Source of the DNA: Panicum virgatum
Lineage: Eukaryota; Streptophyta; Magnoliopsida; Poales; Poaceae
Direction: 5' to 3'
Assembly: GCF_016808335.1 (NCBI RefSeq)
Contig: NC_053149.1
Span: forward strand, 21,694,451-21,758,450
DNA length: 64,000 nt
Numbering within the stretch: the first letter of the stretch is position 1; each line of letters starts with the position of its first letter. The translations under genes were made by a program, and so were the position numbers. Positions 44,958 through 57,700 of the stretch are shown here, piece after piece. The notes under the pieces were generated by a model that saw nothing but the letters and a program-made list of their open reading frames with translations, searched no databases and had not been told where the DNA came from.

Positions 44958-47900
44958 TGTGGCGGAACCACCCAAAACTACTGGGCCCGGGTGCACTGAT
45001 CTTTGTTGCTAAGCAACTCTGACCCAAATTGGCACTCACCGGTAGTTCCTCAAGTGAAGCCTCGATAAAAGCCACGCTATTCCAGGATCAGCAGACAACA
45101 CTCACACGAAGGTGAGCCCAGAGATTTCAACACAGAACATTGCATACATCTCAGAGTGATTGCAGCGGAAAAGAAATTTATTACAAACCATGTTCAGAGT
45201 AGTGAAAGTACTACAGAGTTCCTTCTACTCAAATTATTCAAGTCTCGTTGTTCAGCAGAAGCAGTAAAAGATAACTAGCGAAATAACGTGACGCATCGAT
45301 AAAGCCCGTACGAAAGCGTCACTCAGCGGGAGGGTGGTCAGCACCAGCTGAAGGGCCATCCCACTCAACAGACAAAGCACACGGCCAAGTAAGACTCGCA
45401 ACCAGATCTTCAAAGTTAGCACCTGAAAAACAGTGCCACAAGCAAGGCTGAGTATACTAATACTCAGCAAGACTGACCCGTCACCGGATATAACATAGTC
45501 CGATAACTAGACATGCAAGGCTTTTTGGTTGGTGGGGTTTGTTTTGCCAAAAAATGCAACTAAATGTGGATCCTTATTTTCAGATTTTATTTAGCCATCT
45601 TCCAGTCGGATTAACCATTCTAAGTTTGCATCTAACTCTACACAAACATGGTAGAGCAACTATTTAATCAACCAGCAGTATTATCATCATCATCATGTTC
45701 CACTTGTTACTTTGTGTGACCGAAAACATTAAGCAGTCTCATGCCGTGAGAGGCGGACGATTCTGAATCGAATTTCAACCTGGCCAGGGGAACCTAGACC
45801 ACACGTATGGGAACCAAGTCACCCACACAACATTTCCCCTTTCTTTCCAGTCCGTGGATCCGGAACACCCTCCCCGACTACAGAGCCCGACGTCTCTGCA
45901 CCCGTACGTCCGGACAAAAAAATAAACCTACTTCTACCAGGAGGGTGCGAGATCGTTCCACTCGCTGGTCCAATCAGGTACTTCAGCTTACCGATTACCA
46001 TATTTCTCGATATGTGGCTAGTACTTTCAAACGCTTAACGAAATGAGCCACACACCGCGACCTTAGCCATTTTCGACTACACCGGCGGGGTATCACAACT
46101 ACACAACCCCGCCCGTTGTCCTTATATTTCAGCAGGAATTAAAGTCAGTCAACTCCTATAATCTCGCGAAAGGCAGGAAACCTCTCGACTTTTACCGTAC
46201 CTAGTTAGCGGGGCAACTAGTCGAGAAAAAGATCCGGATAACAACATAGGTACCTAGGGATCATGCACCTAAGGTTTTCGATCAACTCCTAGAAAACGTA
46301 AATGCACAATAAAAATTATTACAACATATACAAATAGTAAGATGAATATAATGCGTAAAATAATGGGATTATGCACCGGGGCTTGCCTTCTTGGGCACTG
46401 TTCAAAAATAGCCTTGGGCTCTTCCGACCATTGGTTCGGGTCTTGATTCAAGTCAGTAATATTAAGATAGACACTCTCCGTAGTGGTAGTATGCGCGGGC
46501 ACCAACTCGTAATCACCGTCGAGTAGATTTACCGTTTCTATATGCATGCAGAAATGATATTGTTACAACATGATGTAAACATATTTTTTCCGTCACTATA
46601 AAGTTGTAGTCTAGAATAACACGTGTTTGTTGTGGTGGTCTTAGTTAACTCTATTTTCTGGGCAATCGTTTATAGAGTAGTTCTTAATTTCACTTTACTT
46701 CAAAAAAGAGCTGTGTGTTTTGATTTTCATTCTTATCATTAAAACATAGCAGACTTTCACTATTTCATAGCAACCAATTTACTCATGAGCTAGTGATGAA
46801 AAACTAAAGTAACTCGGATCAGGTACTTTAGCATCTATGGTATAGTTTTCAGCATCTAACCATAAAGTAATTAACCATAACAAAGCATGTAAGTAGATTA
46901 CTCTAGTTGCTTCACCTTTTTGCACAGCAAGTTTGACTTGGGTTCTGGTGCTACAAATTTTATGGTAGCATCTACCAAGCATATACTCAGTACTGTAATT
47001 TTTCCAGATTTTATTCATTTATACATCTGAGGTAATAAAAAGAACAAAAACAATAAGCCATTAAATCCAATTAATTCTCCCGAGAGTTGTACTAGGGATA
47101 TGGTTCTCAAATTTTTACCAGAGCCTACTCATGAGCTAAAAATACTCCAGAAAAAATATCAGGCTTTATAACCACCAGATAATTTAGTTATGCATTTAAC
47201 TTAACATGATTTAGCATAAATTTCTCAAGGTGCATTTAGCCAGTACTGCATATGAACATTTTATTACAGATAGAACATACTCTGAACAAGATCATGTCCA
47301 AAAATCAAGATCAGTTATGGTGTATATTACTCAGAACCAAAATAGTAAATCTAGCCCTAAGATGCTAAGCATGATTATTCACCAAAGCAAAACTCAGTAA
47401 ATGCAGCTCAAAATTTTTAGACAGGAACAAAAAGCTAAAAAGAGACTTCATAAATAAATATAGATTTTTCTGAGCACAATAACTATATATGAAGAATTAA
47501 GTTGATTAAACAAGCATAAATCATGGTATATAGTAAATGAACTCTAATTAATCTGAAATTTAGGAATTAACAGGTTTTCAGTTGTACATGCATGCAGTAA
47601 AAATTCCAGAGCAAGTTCATGTGCATATTTTCCAGTATTAAATCAAGAAAGCTAGCAATAGATTAGAGAATCTTGATTGTTCCAATATGATAAATATTTT
47701 GGTTGGTTGTCATCTTTTTACTGTGATCTTAATATTCCATTATTGATAACATATCCAAAAATCAAGGTCATTTGCTGAGTAGAACTTCATGAACATGCAT
47801 AAGGTGATTTTCTTATTCTTTTTCTCAGATTAAAATAAAAGCAAAATATGAACATGTGACTGTAACAAAAGTTGTAGTTATTGTTCTAAGGATTCCAGAA

Positions 47901-49575
47901 CAGTTGAGTTTGCATTTTTACGATTTTTCTACGATTTTCTAGGAATTTTTGAAGTTTGCTGTTTTGAGGTTCATGTACATTTTGCAGTTGGACCCCTGGA
48001 AATTTCGTGTCTTTTAACTTGGGGTCCCTGGCGGAAGTACAGAACAGAGGAGGGTACGGGCGTGGCGTTTCCCGGCGAGGGGTTGGCCGGCGGCGAGGGG
48101 TTTGTGGGGGAAAAGAGAGAGGAGACCGAGGCGCACCTTAGGGTGTCCGTGGCTCGCCGGGGAAGGGTCTGAGGAGGCGGGTCCGCGGTGAGGGGCGGCC
48201 GGCGGTGGGTCTGATCGCCGGTGGTGGCGCTCCGGCGGTGTTGGGGTGGGGTGGTCTGGCTGGGAAGCTTCAGTAGGATGTGAGGAAGGTCGTGGTGCTC
48301 TTGATTTTGGCAATGTGGAAGCGGAGGGTGGAGTTCCACGGAGCAGCAGTGCTCGGCGGCGAGGTTGGTCGCGCCGGCGGTGGTCCAGCGAGGGGAGGGG
48401 CCAAAGGCTGGGTCTGGGAGGCTCGTGCGGTGGCAAGGAAGGTTGCTGGGGGTTCAGTTTAGGGGAAAAGGGGCCGAATTGGTGGTTTCCCGAGTGGCCG
48501 GCGAGCGGCGGCGCAAGAGATGGCCGGCGGCCTTGCTGGGCACGCGCGAGGGACTGGGCTCTGCCCTTTATAGGCCCGGAAGGAGGGGGAGGTCGTGCTA
48601 GGGGCGAGCTGTCTGGGGAAGGGTCGCCCGGGGGAGCTCAATCGCGGGCACGGCAGCGGCCGGCCATGGCAGTCGCCGTGGCGAGCAGAGGATGCGGCGG
48701 GGCGCGTGTCGAGCTCAGGTAGCGCCAGGAGAGCTGGTTTGGGGGCAAACCCAGGGGCGCGGGAGCGGTTTTGGGGCTGGGGCGCGACGCGTGGGCGGCC
48801 AGGTGGCCGGCGCCGGCGTACGGCGTCGCCGGTGGACGAGGTGCAGGGAGACGGAGGTGGAAGAACCGGTCAGTGGCAATATCGTAAATAAACCGAAGTT
48901 CCAAAAGCAGTTCTGTAATTTCAAATTTTCTCCCTCTTATTGGCTCCAAATGAAAAAGTGTTGAATACCACTTTTGCTCAGTTTTTCGAGATCTACAACT
49001 TTCGTGTTATGCACTTTTTCATTAGAGCAATGGTTTGAGAGTTATTTAATTATTTCAAAAACTATCATTTAAAGTACTTATCATTTCATGTGAATTTTGG
49101 CACTTTTACTCCTAGGCTTCAACTGGTTTTTGTTTATCATGACATGGTGAATATGTCTATTCATTTTCCTATGCATAAGTGCATTGGTTTGAAAGTTGTT
49201 TTTAACTTCCTTATTACTAGAAATTGAACTCTTGTTGATTTAATTTGTTTGAATTAGTAGCTCTTCACAAATCAAAGAATGGTTCCATTGATCTTTGCAT
49301 TTGAGGGCTTTCCAGTTTGGATTTGATTTGCATAGAAAGTTTATAGGTCATTATGAAAGGTTTATTTTATTGTCTTATTACCACACATGTTAAGCCTAGT
49401 TTAAAAGGGTACCAATTATTGTTTTCAAACACATTGCACTCAAACACGTGCACACATACATTTACACATAAGTTTGCAAGAACTAGCCATAGGGTTCATA
49501 TTTAAGTTTTCTTAGCTCATTTGTGTGGGAAATTCTGTTAATTGCCTGGGTTAAACTGACACCAGAGGTGTCACA
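44958..49575 (-). repeat. 5' LTR of Tekay-B (4618 bp)
   Basis: It pairs with 35502-40118. TATA box at 48567-48572 on the minus strand. Confidence 0.9.
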
Positions 49576-49580
49576 CTCAG

Positions 49581-49869
49581 CAGGCCACTCAAGACGCCCT
49601 TGAACGCCGTCGAGATGAGCAAAGAACAGCACGAGGTTGGAAAAGCTAGGGTTTGGAGAAAATAGGAAAATTGTAATTTTATTGATTCGATTGGGTAGAA
49701 AGACCTCAATCAGTCGTGGCCTTTGTATTTATAGGCCGGGGAAGACGTACCCCTTCCAAATCGAGTTACATACGGACCCTACAAATCAAATCTAACCTGA
49801 TTCGGATTACACATGACCAGACCGGTCAGACCGGTCGGCCTTCGGCATTGCCAATTTTGGCTGCCAACA
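49581..49869 (-). repeat. Right part of X2 5' LTR
   Basis: It continues the LTR interrupted by Tekay-B and ends at GGCTGCCAACA. The following bases (CTCCTTCAGC) are the same as after the X1 LTR at 6439, so the two insertions share one site. Confidence 0.75.
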
Positions 49870-50642
49870 CTCCTTCAGCCCGTATGCTTGTTTTTTCGCA
49901 TAATCATGGTAACTAAGAAATTTCTAGCCGTGGTTCAGCATGGTTGTGATTGGTTTGCTGACCCTTTACCGACACATATTATCAAGAAATACTATGCTGA
50001 ACCGCGGCTAGAAATACTTAACACCCTTTACTTACGCATGCTCTGCTTTGGTGAGTTTTTGCCTCCCAACCTCTCGTGCATATGTGGATTGAAATGTTGG
50101 ATTTTAGTCTGGTTGTTAATGATTGGTATGTTGGATTGCCCGTCGCGCTCTATGGGCACCCTCCGCGGGACACTCCACTCCGCCGCCGTCCACTTCTCCT
50201 CCGAATACGGTGGCACTCCTCCTCGATCCCCGACAGCCAGAGCGCACGAGGCCTCTGTCCGGCGGCCCACGCATCTCCAACGGTGCAAGCGTGTCCCCAG
50301 CGGCCTGCGCGAGCATGCGTCCCGCCCTAGTGCGGCAAACCTCGTAGCCCCGACCATGCCTTGCCACGGCAGGTGAGTCCATCCTCGGCGGACCACTGAC
50401 GCGTCGTGGCGTCGCGTGCGAGCCCCGTACCCGGCTCCGGCGAGGCACGAATCCCGCATCTAGCCCGAGTCCGGCGAGGCTCCACGAGCGAATGGTAATT
50501 GCACGAAGCCCGCATCTAGCCTGAAAGATATATGCGCCAATACAAGAAAGGGTTGAGAAATGGAGTCTAATCATTTTATTCCCATTGTTCATTTGCAGCT
50601 CGCTCTTCACATAGTAATTGCATTATTTGGACATTTAATAAT
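49870..50642. other. Second copy of the shared flank
   Basis: It matches 6439-7494 with the hairpin (49925-50010). The GC-rich block is diverged and shorter, and the A-rich block is missing. AATAAA of the MEG-like gene is kept on the minus strand at 50575-50580. No separate gene is supported. Confidence 0.6.
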
Positions 50643-50818
50643 TCATTTCGCATGACAATTTTCTTTACATTCACTTTGTGTAATATAGCAATGACCCCCG
50701 AGGCAGCACCAGCAAAAATCATGATTGAATAGTTTGCAGAGATCGTCAGCATGGTAGCACGTCCGATTTTTTGGTAAAAGATCCTTCTCGGTATTCATTT
50801 CATCCATCACCGTTCCAC
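50643..50818 (-). pseudogene. Second MEG-like gene: exon 2 only, separated from exon 1
   Basis: This exon matches 7495-7670. It reads through to a stop at the same place and keeps all eight Cys (TCYHADDLCKLF, CWCCLGGHC, ECKENC). The acceptor dinucleotide before it is TG instead of AG, and the next upstream AG (after TTC) would shift the frame and stop early. Tekay-C begins at 50967 inside the intron, so exon 1, if it survives, lies beyond the window, more than 13 kb away. The preserved Cys pattern suggests recent loss. Confidence 0.8.
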
Positions 50819-50966
50819 CAATTTTTCAAGCATGTAATCTGAATATGATAAATTACATACACAAAGCACAGAAACATCTCTATAATAAGCATAAAATCAA
50901 TGTGATGGAAGTCGATAATTATAGAGGGCCCTCATTTAGTTGATCTTAATTACAACTGAGAGATCA

Positions 50967-53900
50967 TGTGGCAGAACCACCTGAATTATCCCAGCTCAAG
51001 TGCGCGGGCCATCACCATAAAGGCAATACAGGCTCAAACGCACTTCAAATGGAACAATTCTTGGTCTGTCGGGTAACTTCCCGATGCAACCACCGGATTT
51101 CGGATCGAACAAGCGTACCCCGCACGAAGGCGAGTCTAGGGATATTACAACCACAAATTTTACAACACAAGCATAAAGATTATTACAATAAGTTCAAAGC
51201 ATTATTACAAGTACAAACTTAGTAAAACAGTTATACAAGCCAAGTTAAAGGTTCAGAATTTAAACAGCGGAAGATAAAACACGATGGCTACAACATGTCG
51301 CAAAAGGACACCAAGCTAGCCCAAGCAAGGTATCACTCGTCAGGGTCGTTGCCGGCCGAAGACGGATCCCACTCTACGGACCAGCCAGCAGGCAAAGAGC
51401 AGGGGTAGGTCAAGCTAGCAATCTAATCCTCAAAACTCATACCTGAAAAAGGTTTCAACAGCAAGGCTGAGTATTCTAATACTCAGCAAGACTTAACCGT
51501 CAACGGATATACTTAGTCCACCTTATCTAGACTATGCAGGTTCTGTGAGGCTCTGGGTTTTTTTGGCTGAAAAGCAATAAAGAGTAGGTCCTTAATTTCA
51601 AATTTTAGCTTTCAGGATTCTAGTTGATTAACCATTCTATGTAAGCATCTAACTCTACTCAACCATGGTAGAACTTTAGTCAAACATTAAGATTGATCAT
51701 AATAATGTTGCTCTTATTACTCTGTGTGGCAAAGGGATCAAGCAGTCCCAAACCGTGAGAAACGGATGATTCGAATCGAATTCATTGACCTGGCCAGGCA
51801 GACCTAACACACACGTTTGGAACACCGTCGGGTAGTTCCCAAACAACCGTTTACCTTTCATTCCGGCTTGTGGATAGGGTCACTCTCCCCGACTACAGGG
51901 CACCATCTTCCTCCCTGTAGCCGCGGTGTTGCGCAACATAAACATAAATAAAACCTATCTCTAGGAGAGAGTGAGAGGTAATATCCACTCCCCGGTCCGA
52001 TCATCTACTAGGCTTACCGCGTACCATATTTACGGCATGTGGCTAGTACATTCAAAAACTTAACCACCACTAACACACACCGCGACCTTATCAAATTCAT
52101 CAACACAGATGAACTTCAACAAATCCGTCTGTGATCCTTATAGTGATAGCAGTAAGTAAAACAAGTAACTCCTATAAAGCTCGCGAGTGACAGGCAATCA
52201 CCCGACTTTTACCGGTCCTATAAGCATAGCAAGTAATCAAACTCAAGTCTAGTGTTTAGTACAAAGGTTCCTAGGATCATGCATCTATGGTTTCAATTCA
52301 ACTCCTAAGAACTGTAAATGCACAAATAAATAATATATAAAGTGCATAATTTGAAAACTGGGTTATGTCCGGGCCTTGCCTTCTCAGTAGTCGCTAGCTA
52401 ACACAGCCTTGGGCTCTTCCGAACTTTGGTCCGGGTCTTCAGTTAGTTCAGCAGTGTTCACCTGGGCTTCTGGATCACCTCCGTCAGACTCCGAAATCAG
52501 CTCGTACGTCCCGTCAGCTAACACCGAAGTATCTATATGTGATGCAAGAACAGTATTATAAACACACTCATATCACGATAAAGTTGTAGTCTAACAAATA
52601 GCAAACAATCGTACCACATGGGCAATCGTTTATAGAGTAGATAACTAACATTTCTAATTACACAAGGCATCATGATCAACGGCACAAAAGAAGCTCACTG
52701 ACTTCACAAACAAGTGGTAGTTGTTTCCTAAAGCAAGTAAATCATGGTTTGCTAAATAAATAAACAACTCAGCACACATTCAGTAGAAAAATCAGCAGAA
52801 ATTTCAACAAACAGAAGGTAAACAGAGTAATCTATCCTGTAAAAATCATGCCAATTCATGTAGCCATTTATCCAAAACAATTCAAATATTCAGACTACAC
52901 CTAGAGTAATATTAAATTCTACAGAACAAAACACAGTACTTATGAAGGTCAACATTTTTCAGAACTGACTTAATAAGATTATGAACACCTCATAAATTTT
53001 TCAGAATTTATTCGGCACAGAATTAATTCTGAGAAATTAAACAAAACTGACTACAATCTAACAAGAATCATTTTTATCTTCTGTTCTATTCATGACCTGG
53101 TGCTACGTTTTTACAGACAGCACCATTGGCCTAAAACAAGGTATTACAAAAATTATCAGGATTTTCTAAACAAGGAAACTATTTATCAAGATTAAAGCTT
53201 AGTTAACAAGCATTAAATCATAGCTATGGTTAAACATGATTACTGACCACGAAATTTATATAGTAACACTAGAGTCGCATAAGAAATTCACCATAAAAAT
53301 TTCGCAGCAAGACATGGATTCAAACATTAGTTAAGAAAAAGATAAAACAACTAGCATTTATGCACCTAGTAACATAAATCTAATTTTTCAGCAAAAACTT
53401 TCAACTAACACCCAACATATTATGACTCTACTACATAGATCTCTTCAAGAGGATTCCAAAACATCAAGATTTGCCTTTTTCTGATTTTTCTACGAATTTC
53501 TATGGAATTTCAAAGTTCACAACAAAACATAACAAAGAGGTCCCTAAAGGCACTATTCACATGAGTCGCAGACAGCCCCCTGGAACTTTTGTTCCATTTC
53601 AAATGAGGCCCCTGGCCGTGGTCAGAGAGGGGAAGCGGAGGTTGACCGACCAAATTCGGCGACGGTGATCGCCGACGGCGAGGGAGGAGAGGCGTGGGAG
53701 CTTCACCGGGTCAGGGCGCACCTCTGGGTGGCTTGGGAGGTTGAGGGGAGGGTCGGAGCTAGGGCGTCGACGGCGAGCAGCGACTGGCGGAGCTCGGGGA
53801 GCGGCGGCGAGGTTGTTCCGGTGGGGATTGGGCGAGGAGGAGGGGTGGGTGAGTTGCGCGAGGTCACGGCGGAGCTGCTGGTGTGGTCAGCGCGGGCAGA

Positions 53901-54721
53901 GGAGGGCTGCAATGGTGGTTCCACGGCGGCGTCAAGCTCGTCGGAGCTCAGGCAGTCGGCGGCGCTGTTCTGGCATTTTGGAGCGGGGAGCGAGCGAAAG
54001 AGCGAGCGGAATAGAATGCTGGGGTTCTCCAAATGCTGGGGCGTGCGCGAGTTAGGGTCCTGGGGTGCTACAGCGAGCCATCCACGGCGGCAGCGAGGAG
54101 GGGTAGAAGCGGTGGGAAACTCAAGCGTGACGCGTGGGTGCCAGCGCAAGCAGGAGGTGGCCGGGGGGCCGGCCCATAGCGGCGGGCGGCGCTGCGCCGG
54201 TGAGCAGGGAAGCAGGGGAGTAGGCTGGAGGTGGAAGAAGGTGGACCGATTTGCAATTTCCAAAAATTCCAGGGACCGTACTGTAAAATAGCAATAACTT
54301 TTAAACTAAAGCTCAAATGAAAAAGTGCCCAACATGAAAGTTGTTCAACTTTTCAAGATCTACAACTTTGATTTTGTGCAAAAATTTATTTGATCAAAGG
54401 TTAAAGAGCTATTTTTGAAAACATAGGAGGCATTTTGAATTCAAAAGACTTTTGTCTTTTTCAATGCAAATTCAGTTTAAATTTAGACTGAAATGAAAGA
54501 TTTCCTGCCATGTAATGATTGCACTGAATTTTTCAAATAAACCCCCCACAAAAGCTATAATCACACATCCTATTCAAACAAAACTATAAAGTTGACCTTG
54601 GAATAATTCTTAATTACACAAAGGTCCTTAAAAATTCAAATAGGCCCTTGCTCAAACAATTTCACACATGAAGCACAGGTAATAAATGTAGTTTTATTGT
54701 GCAGACACCTAGGGTGTCACA
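50967..54721 (-). repeat. 3' LTR of Tekay-C (3755 bp)
   Basis: The start TGTGGCAGAACC and end GGTGTCACA match the termini of A and B. A GC-rich block at 53620-54240 corresponds to the promoter region, but I do not see a clear TATA box. Confidence 0.88.
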
Positions 54722-54723
54722 GC

Positions 54724-54740
54724 CTTCCCCCCTAAAAGGA
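54724..54740 (-). other. Polypurine tract of Tekay-C
   Basis: CCTTTTAGGGGGGAAGG on the minus strand next to the LTR. Confidence 0.85.
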
Positions 54741-54754
54741 ATCTCGCCCCGAGA

Positions 54755-57700
54755 TTACAAGAAGAAAAGGAATGGAAAAGGTTTGATACTTGAATTTACT
54801 CTAAGAAAGTCAGGAAAGTTTCTTTGGAGAAAAGTTTCAGTCTCCCAAGTAGCTTCTTCCTCAGTATGATGATTCCATTGGATCTTGTACATTTTAACTT
54901 TCTCCCTTCTAGTACTCCTCTCTTTAGTGTCCAGAATTTTTATGGGATACTCAACATATGATAGATCGGATTCAATCTCGATGTCTTGTGGTTCAAGGAT
55001 CTCAGTGGGCACTTTGATGCACTTCTTGAGTTGAGATACATGAAAGACATCATGAATGGCGGCCAACTGGGAAGGAAGACGAATCCGGTAAGCAACTGGA
55101 CCACAAGTTTCGATGATTTCAAATGGTCCGATGTATCGGGGTGCCAATTTCCCTTTTATGCCGAAGCGTTGAACACCTCTAGTAGGAGATACTCGCAAAT
55201 ATACGAAATTCCCTACCTTTAACTGTAAAGGGTCTCTTCTCTTGTCTGCATAACTTTTCTGTCTTGACTGGGCTGCTTTAAGATTAGTCTGGATAACTTT
55301 GACTTTTTCTTCTACCTCAGAGACTAGATCTGGCCCAAAGATTTTGCGTTCTCTAGCTTGTGACCAACTCAAAGGAGTTCGACACCTTCGACCGTATAAC
55401 GCTTCAAATGGTGCCATTTGTAAGCTGGATTGATAACTATTATTGTAAGAGAATTCCGGGAGTGCTAGGCACTTGTCCCAGTTCTTGCAATATTGGATAA
55501 CACATGCCCTCAACATGTCTTCAAGGATTTGATTGATTCGTTCAGTTTGCCCATCTGTTTGTGGATGATAAGCTGAACTATGAATCAATTTGGTTTCGAG
55601 GGATTCTTGCAATTGCTCCCAGAATCGTGCAATAAATTGAGCCCCACGATCAGAAATGATCATCTTTGGAACTCCATGCAAACGGATAATTTGATCAAGA
55701 TAGATCTCTGCATACTTCTTGGCAGAATAAGTTGTATGCACTGGAATAAAATGAACGGTCTTGGTGAGTCTATCAACGATTACCCAAATAGAATCATGCT
55801 TCTGAGAAGTGTTGGGTAGGCCAACGATAAAATCCATACTAATGTCCTCCCATTTCCAAGATGGAATGGGAAACGGTTGGAGAGTACCAGCTACTTTCAA
55901 GTGACTAGCTTTAACTCTTTGACAGACATCACACTCAGAAACATATCTGGCAATCTCAATTTTCATTCGAGTCCACCAAAAATTTTGTTTAAGATCTTGG
56001 TACATCTTTGTACTACCTGGATGAATAGAAAACTTAGATAGATGTGCTTCATCAAGGATTTGCTTTCTAAGCTGATGATTCTTGGGTACAACAAGTCGAG
56101 ATTCAAACCATAGAACTCCTCTATGATCCACATGGAAACACTTGTATTTTGCTTCTCCCTGGGATAGCTTTTCCTTGATGATCTTGATACCCTCATCATG
56201 TAATTGTGCCATGATGATGTTATCATGAAGTGTAGCCTCAACAGCTATATGGTTCAGACTTCCTTGAGATACCATTTCTAGGTTTAATTTCATCATTTCC
56301 TGGCATAGAGTTTCATTGAATGGCTCTACAGATAGATAATGGCATTGTGACTTGCGGCTGAGTGCGTCCGCAACCACATTAGCCTTTCCTATATGATAGT
56401 GCACTTCTAGATCATAGTCCTTTATCAACTCTAGCTAGCACCTCTGTCTCATGTTGAGATCAGCTTGGGTGAAGATATACTTGATACTCTTATGGTCGGT
56501 GTAGATATTACAATGAGTTCCCATAAGATGATGTCTCCAAAGCTTAAGAGCGTGAATAACAGCTGCTAGCTCCAAATCATGTGTTGGATAGTTCATCTCA
56601 TGATTTTGGAGAGCTCTTGATGCATAAGCAATAACTCGGTTATCTTCCATAAGCACACAACCAAGTCCCGTACCAGAAGCATCACAATAGACATCAAAAG
56701 GTTTGGTACTGTCCGGTGTAGCTAGCACTAGAGCAGTAGTGAGTCGTGCTTTGAGATTTTGGAAGGCTTCTTCACATTTGTCATTCCAAACAAATTTCAC
56801 TCTTTTTTTAACAACTCCGTCATAGGTTTGGCTATTCTGGAGAAGTCAGGAATGAATCGACGATAATATCCAGCTAAACCGAGAAAACTGTGAATCTGAT
56901 GGACTGAAGTAGGAGGTTTCCAATCCATCACTTCTTGCACTTTGGTTGGATCAACTGATATTCCCTCACTGGAGATAGTATGGCCTAAAAATTTTACACT
57001 ATCCAGCCAAAATTCACATTTGGAGAATTTGGCATAAAGATGATGATCTTGCAATCGCTGAAGAACGATGCGTAAATGCTGCTCGTTCTCTTCTTCATTC
57101 TTGGAGTAGATTAAAATATCGTCGATGAACACCACGACAAATTTATCAAGCTCCGGCATGAAGACTGAATTCATCAAATACATAAAGTATGCTGGGGCAT
57201 TGGTAAGACCAAAAGACATAACCAGATATTCATATAGTCCATATCTGGTCGAGAAAGAAGTCTTTGGAATATCACAAGGCTTGATCTTTATTTGATGGTA
57301 GCCAGAATGAAGGTCGATCTTAGAGAATACCTTGGCTCTAGCTAATTGATCAAACAGGACATCAATGCAGGGAAGAGGATACTTGTTTTTAATAGTGACC
57401 GCATTGAGTGGTCGATAGTCAACACATAGCCTCAAACTATTGTCCTTTTTCTTCACAAACAGGGCTGGACATCCCCATGGTGAAGAACTTGGATGTATAA
57501 AGCCCTTGTCAAGAAGATCTTGAAGTTGGATTTTCAATTCTGCTAACTCATTTGGAGGCATACGATACGACCTCTTAGAAATAGGTGCAGTACCGGGTTG
57601 AAGCTCGATAACGAACTTGATATCTCTATCAGGGGGCATTCCAGGTAAATCATCTGGAAATACATCCGCATACTCACACACAACAGGAATATCTTCAATT

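Larger units (their letters stand above)
35502..49575 (-). mobile_element. Tekay-B: non-autonomous Tekay-type retrotransposon (14.07 kb)
   Basis: LTRs of 4617 bp (35502-40118) and 4618 bp (44958-49575) flank an interior of only 4.84 kb. The interior has an iMet-type primer site, structured leader, a gag-like ORF, integrase remnants and a polypurine tract. Protease, RT and RNase H are missing and there is no orf0. Target duplication is CTCGG (35497-35501) and CTCAG (49576-49580), one change, in the X2 5' LTR. The two LTRs appear identical over long stretches (for example 38510-40118 against 47967-49575), indicating a recent insertion. Confidence 0.9.
11093..49869 (-). mobile_element. Tat/Retand-type element X2, split by two Tekay insertions
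   Basis: On the minus strand the parts read 5' LTR (49869-49581 plus 35501-35424), gag (35413-32777), linker and pol (16504-11339), and a truncated 3' LTR (11338-11093). The gaps are exactly Tekay-A (16510-32771, target duplication GTGTG) and Tekay-B (35502-49575, CTCGG/CTCAG). Domain order protease, RT-RNase H, second (archaeal-type) RNase H, integrase is diagnostic of the Tat lineage. Every coding part is broken, so the element is dead. Confidence 0.85.
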
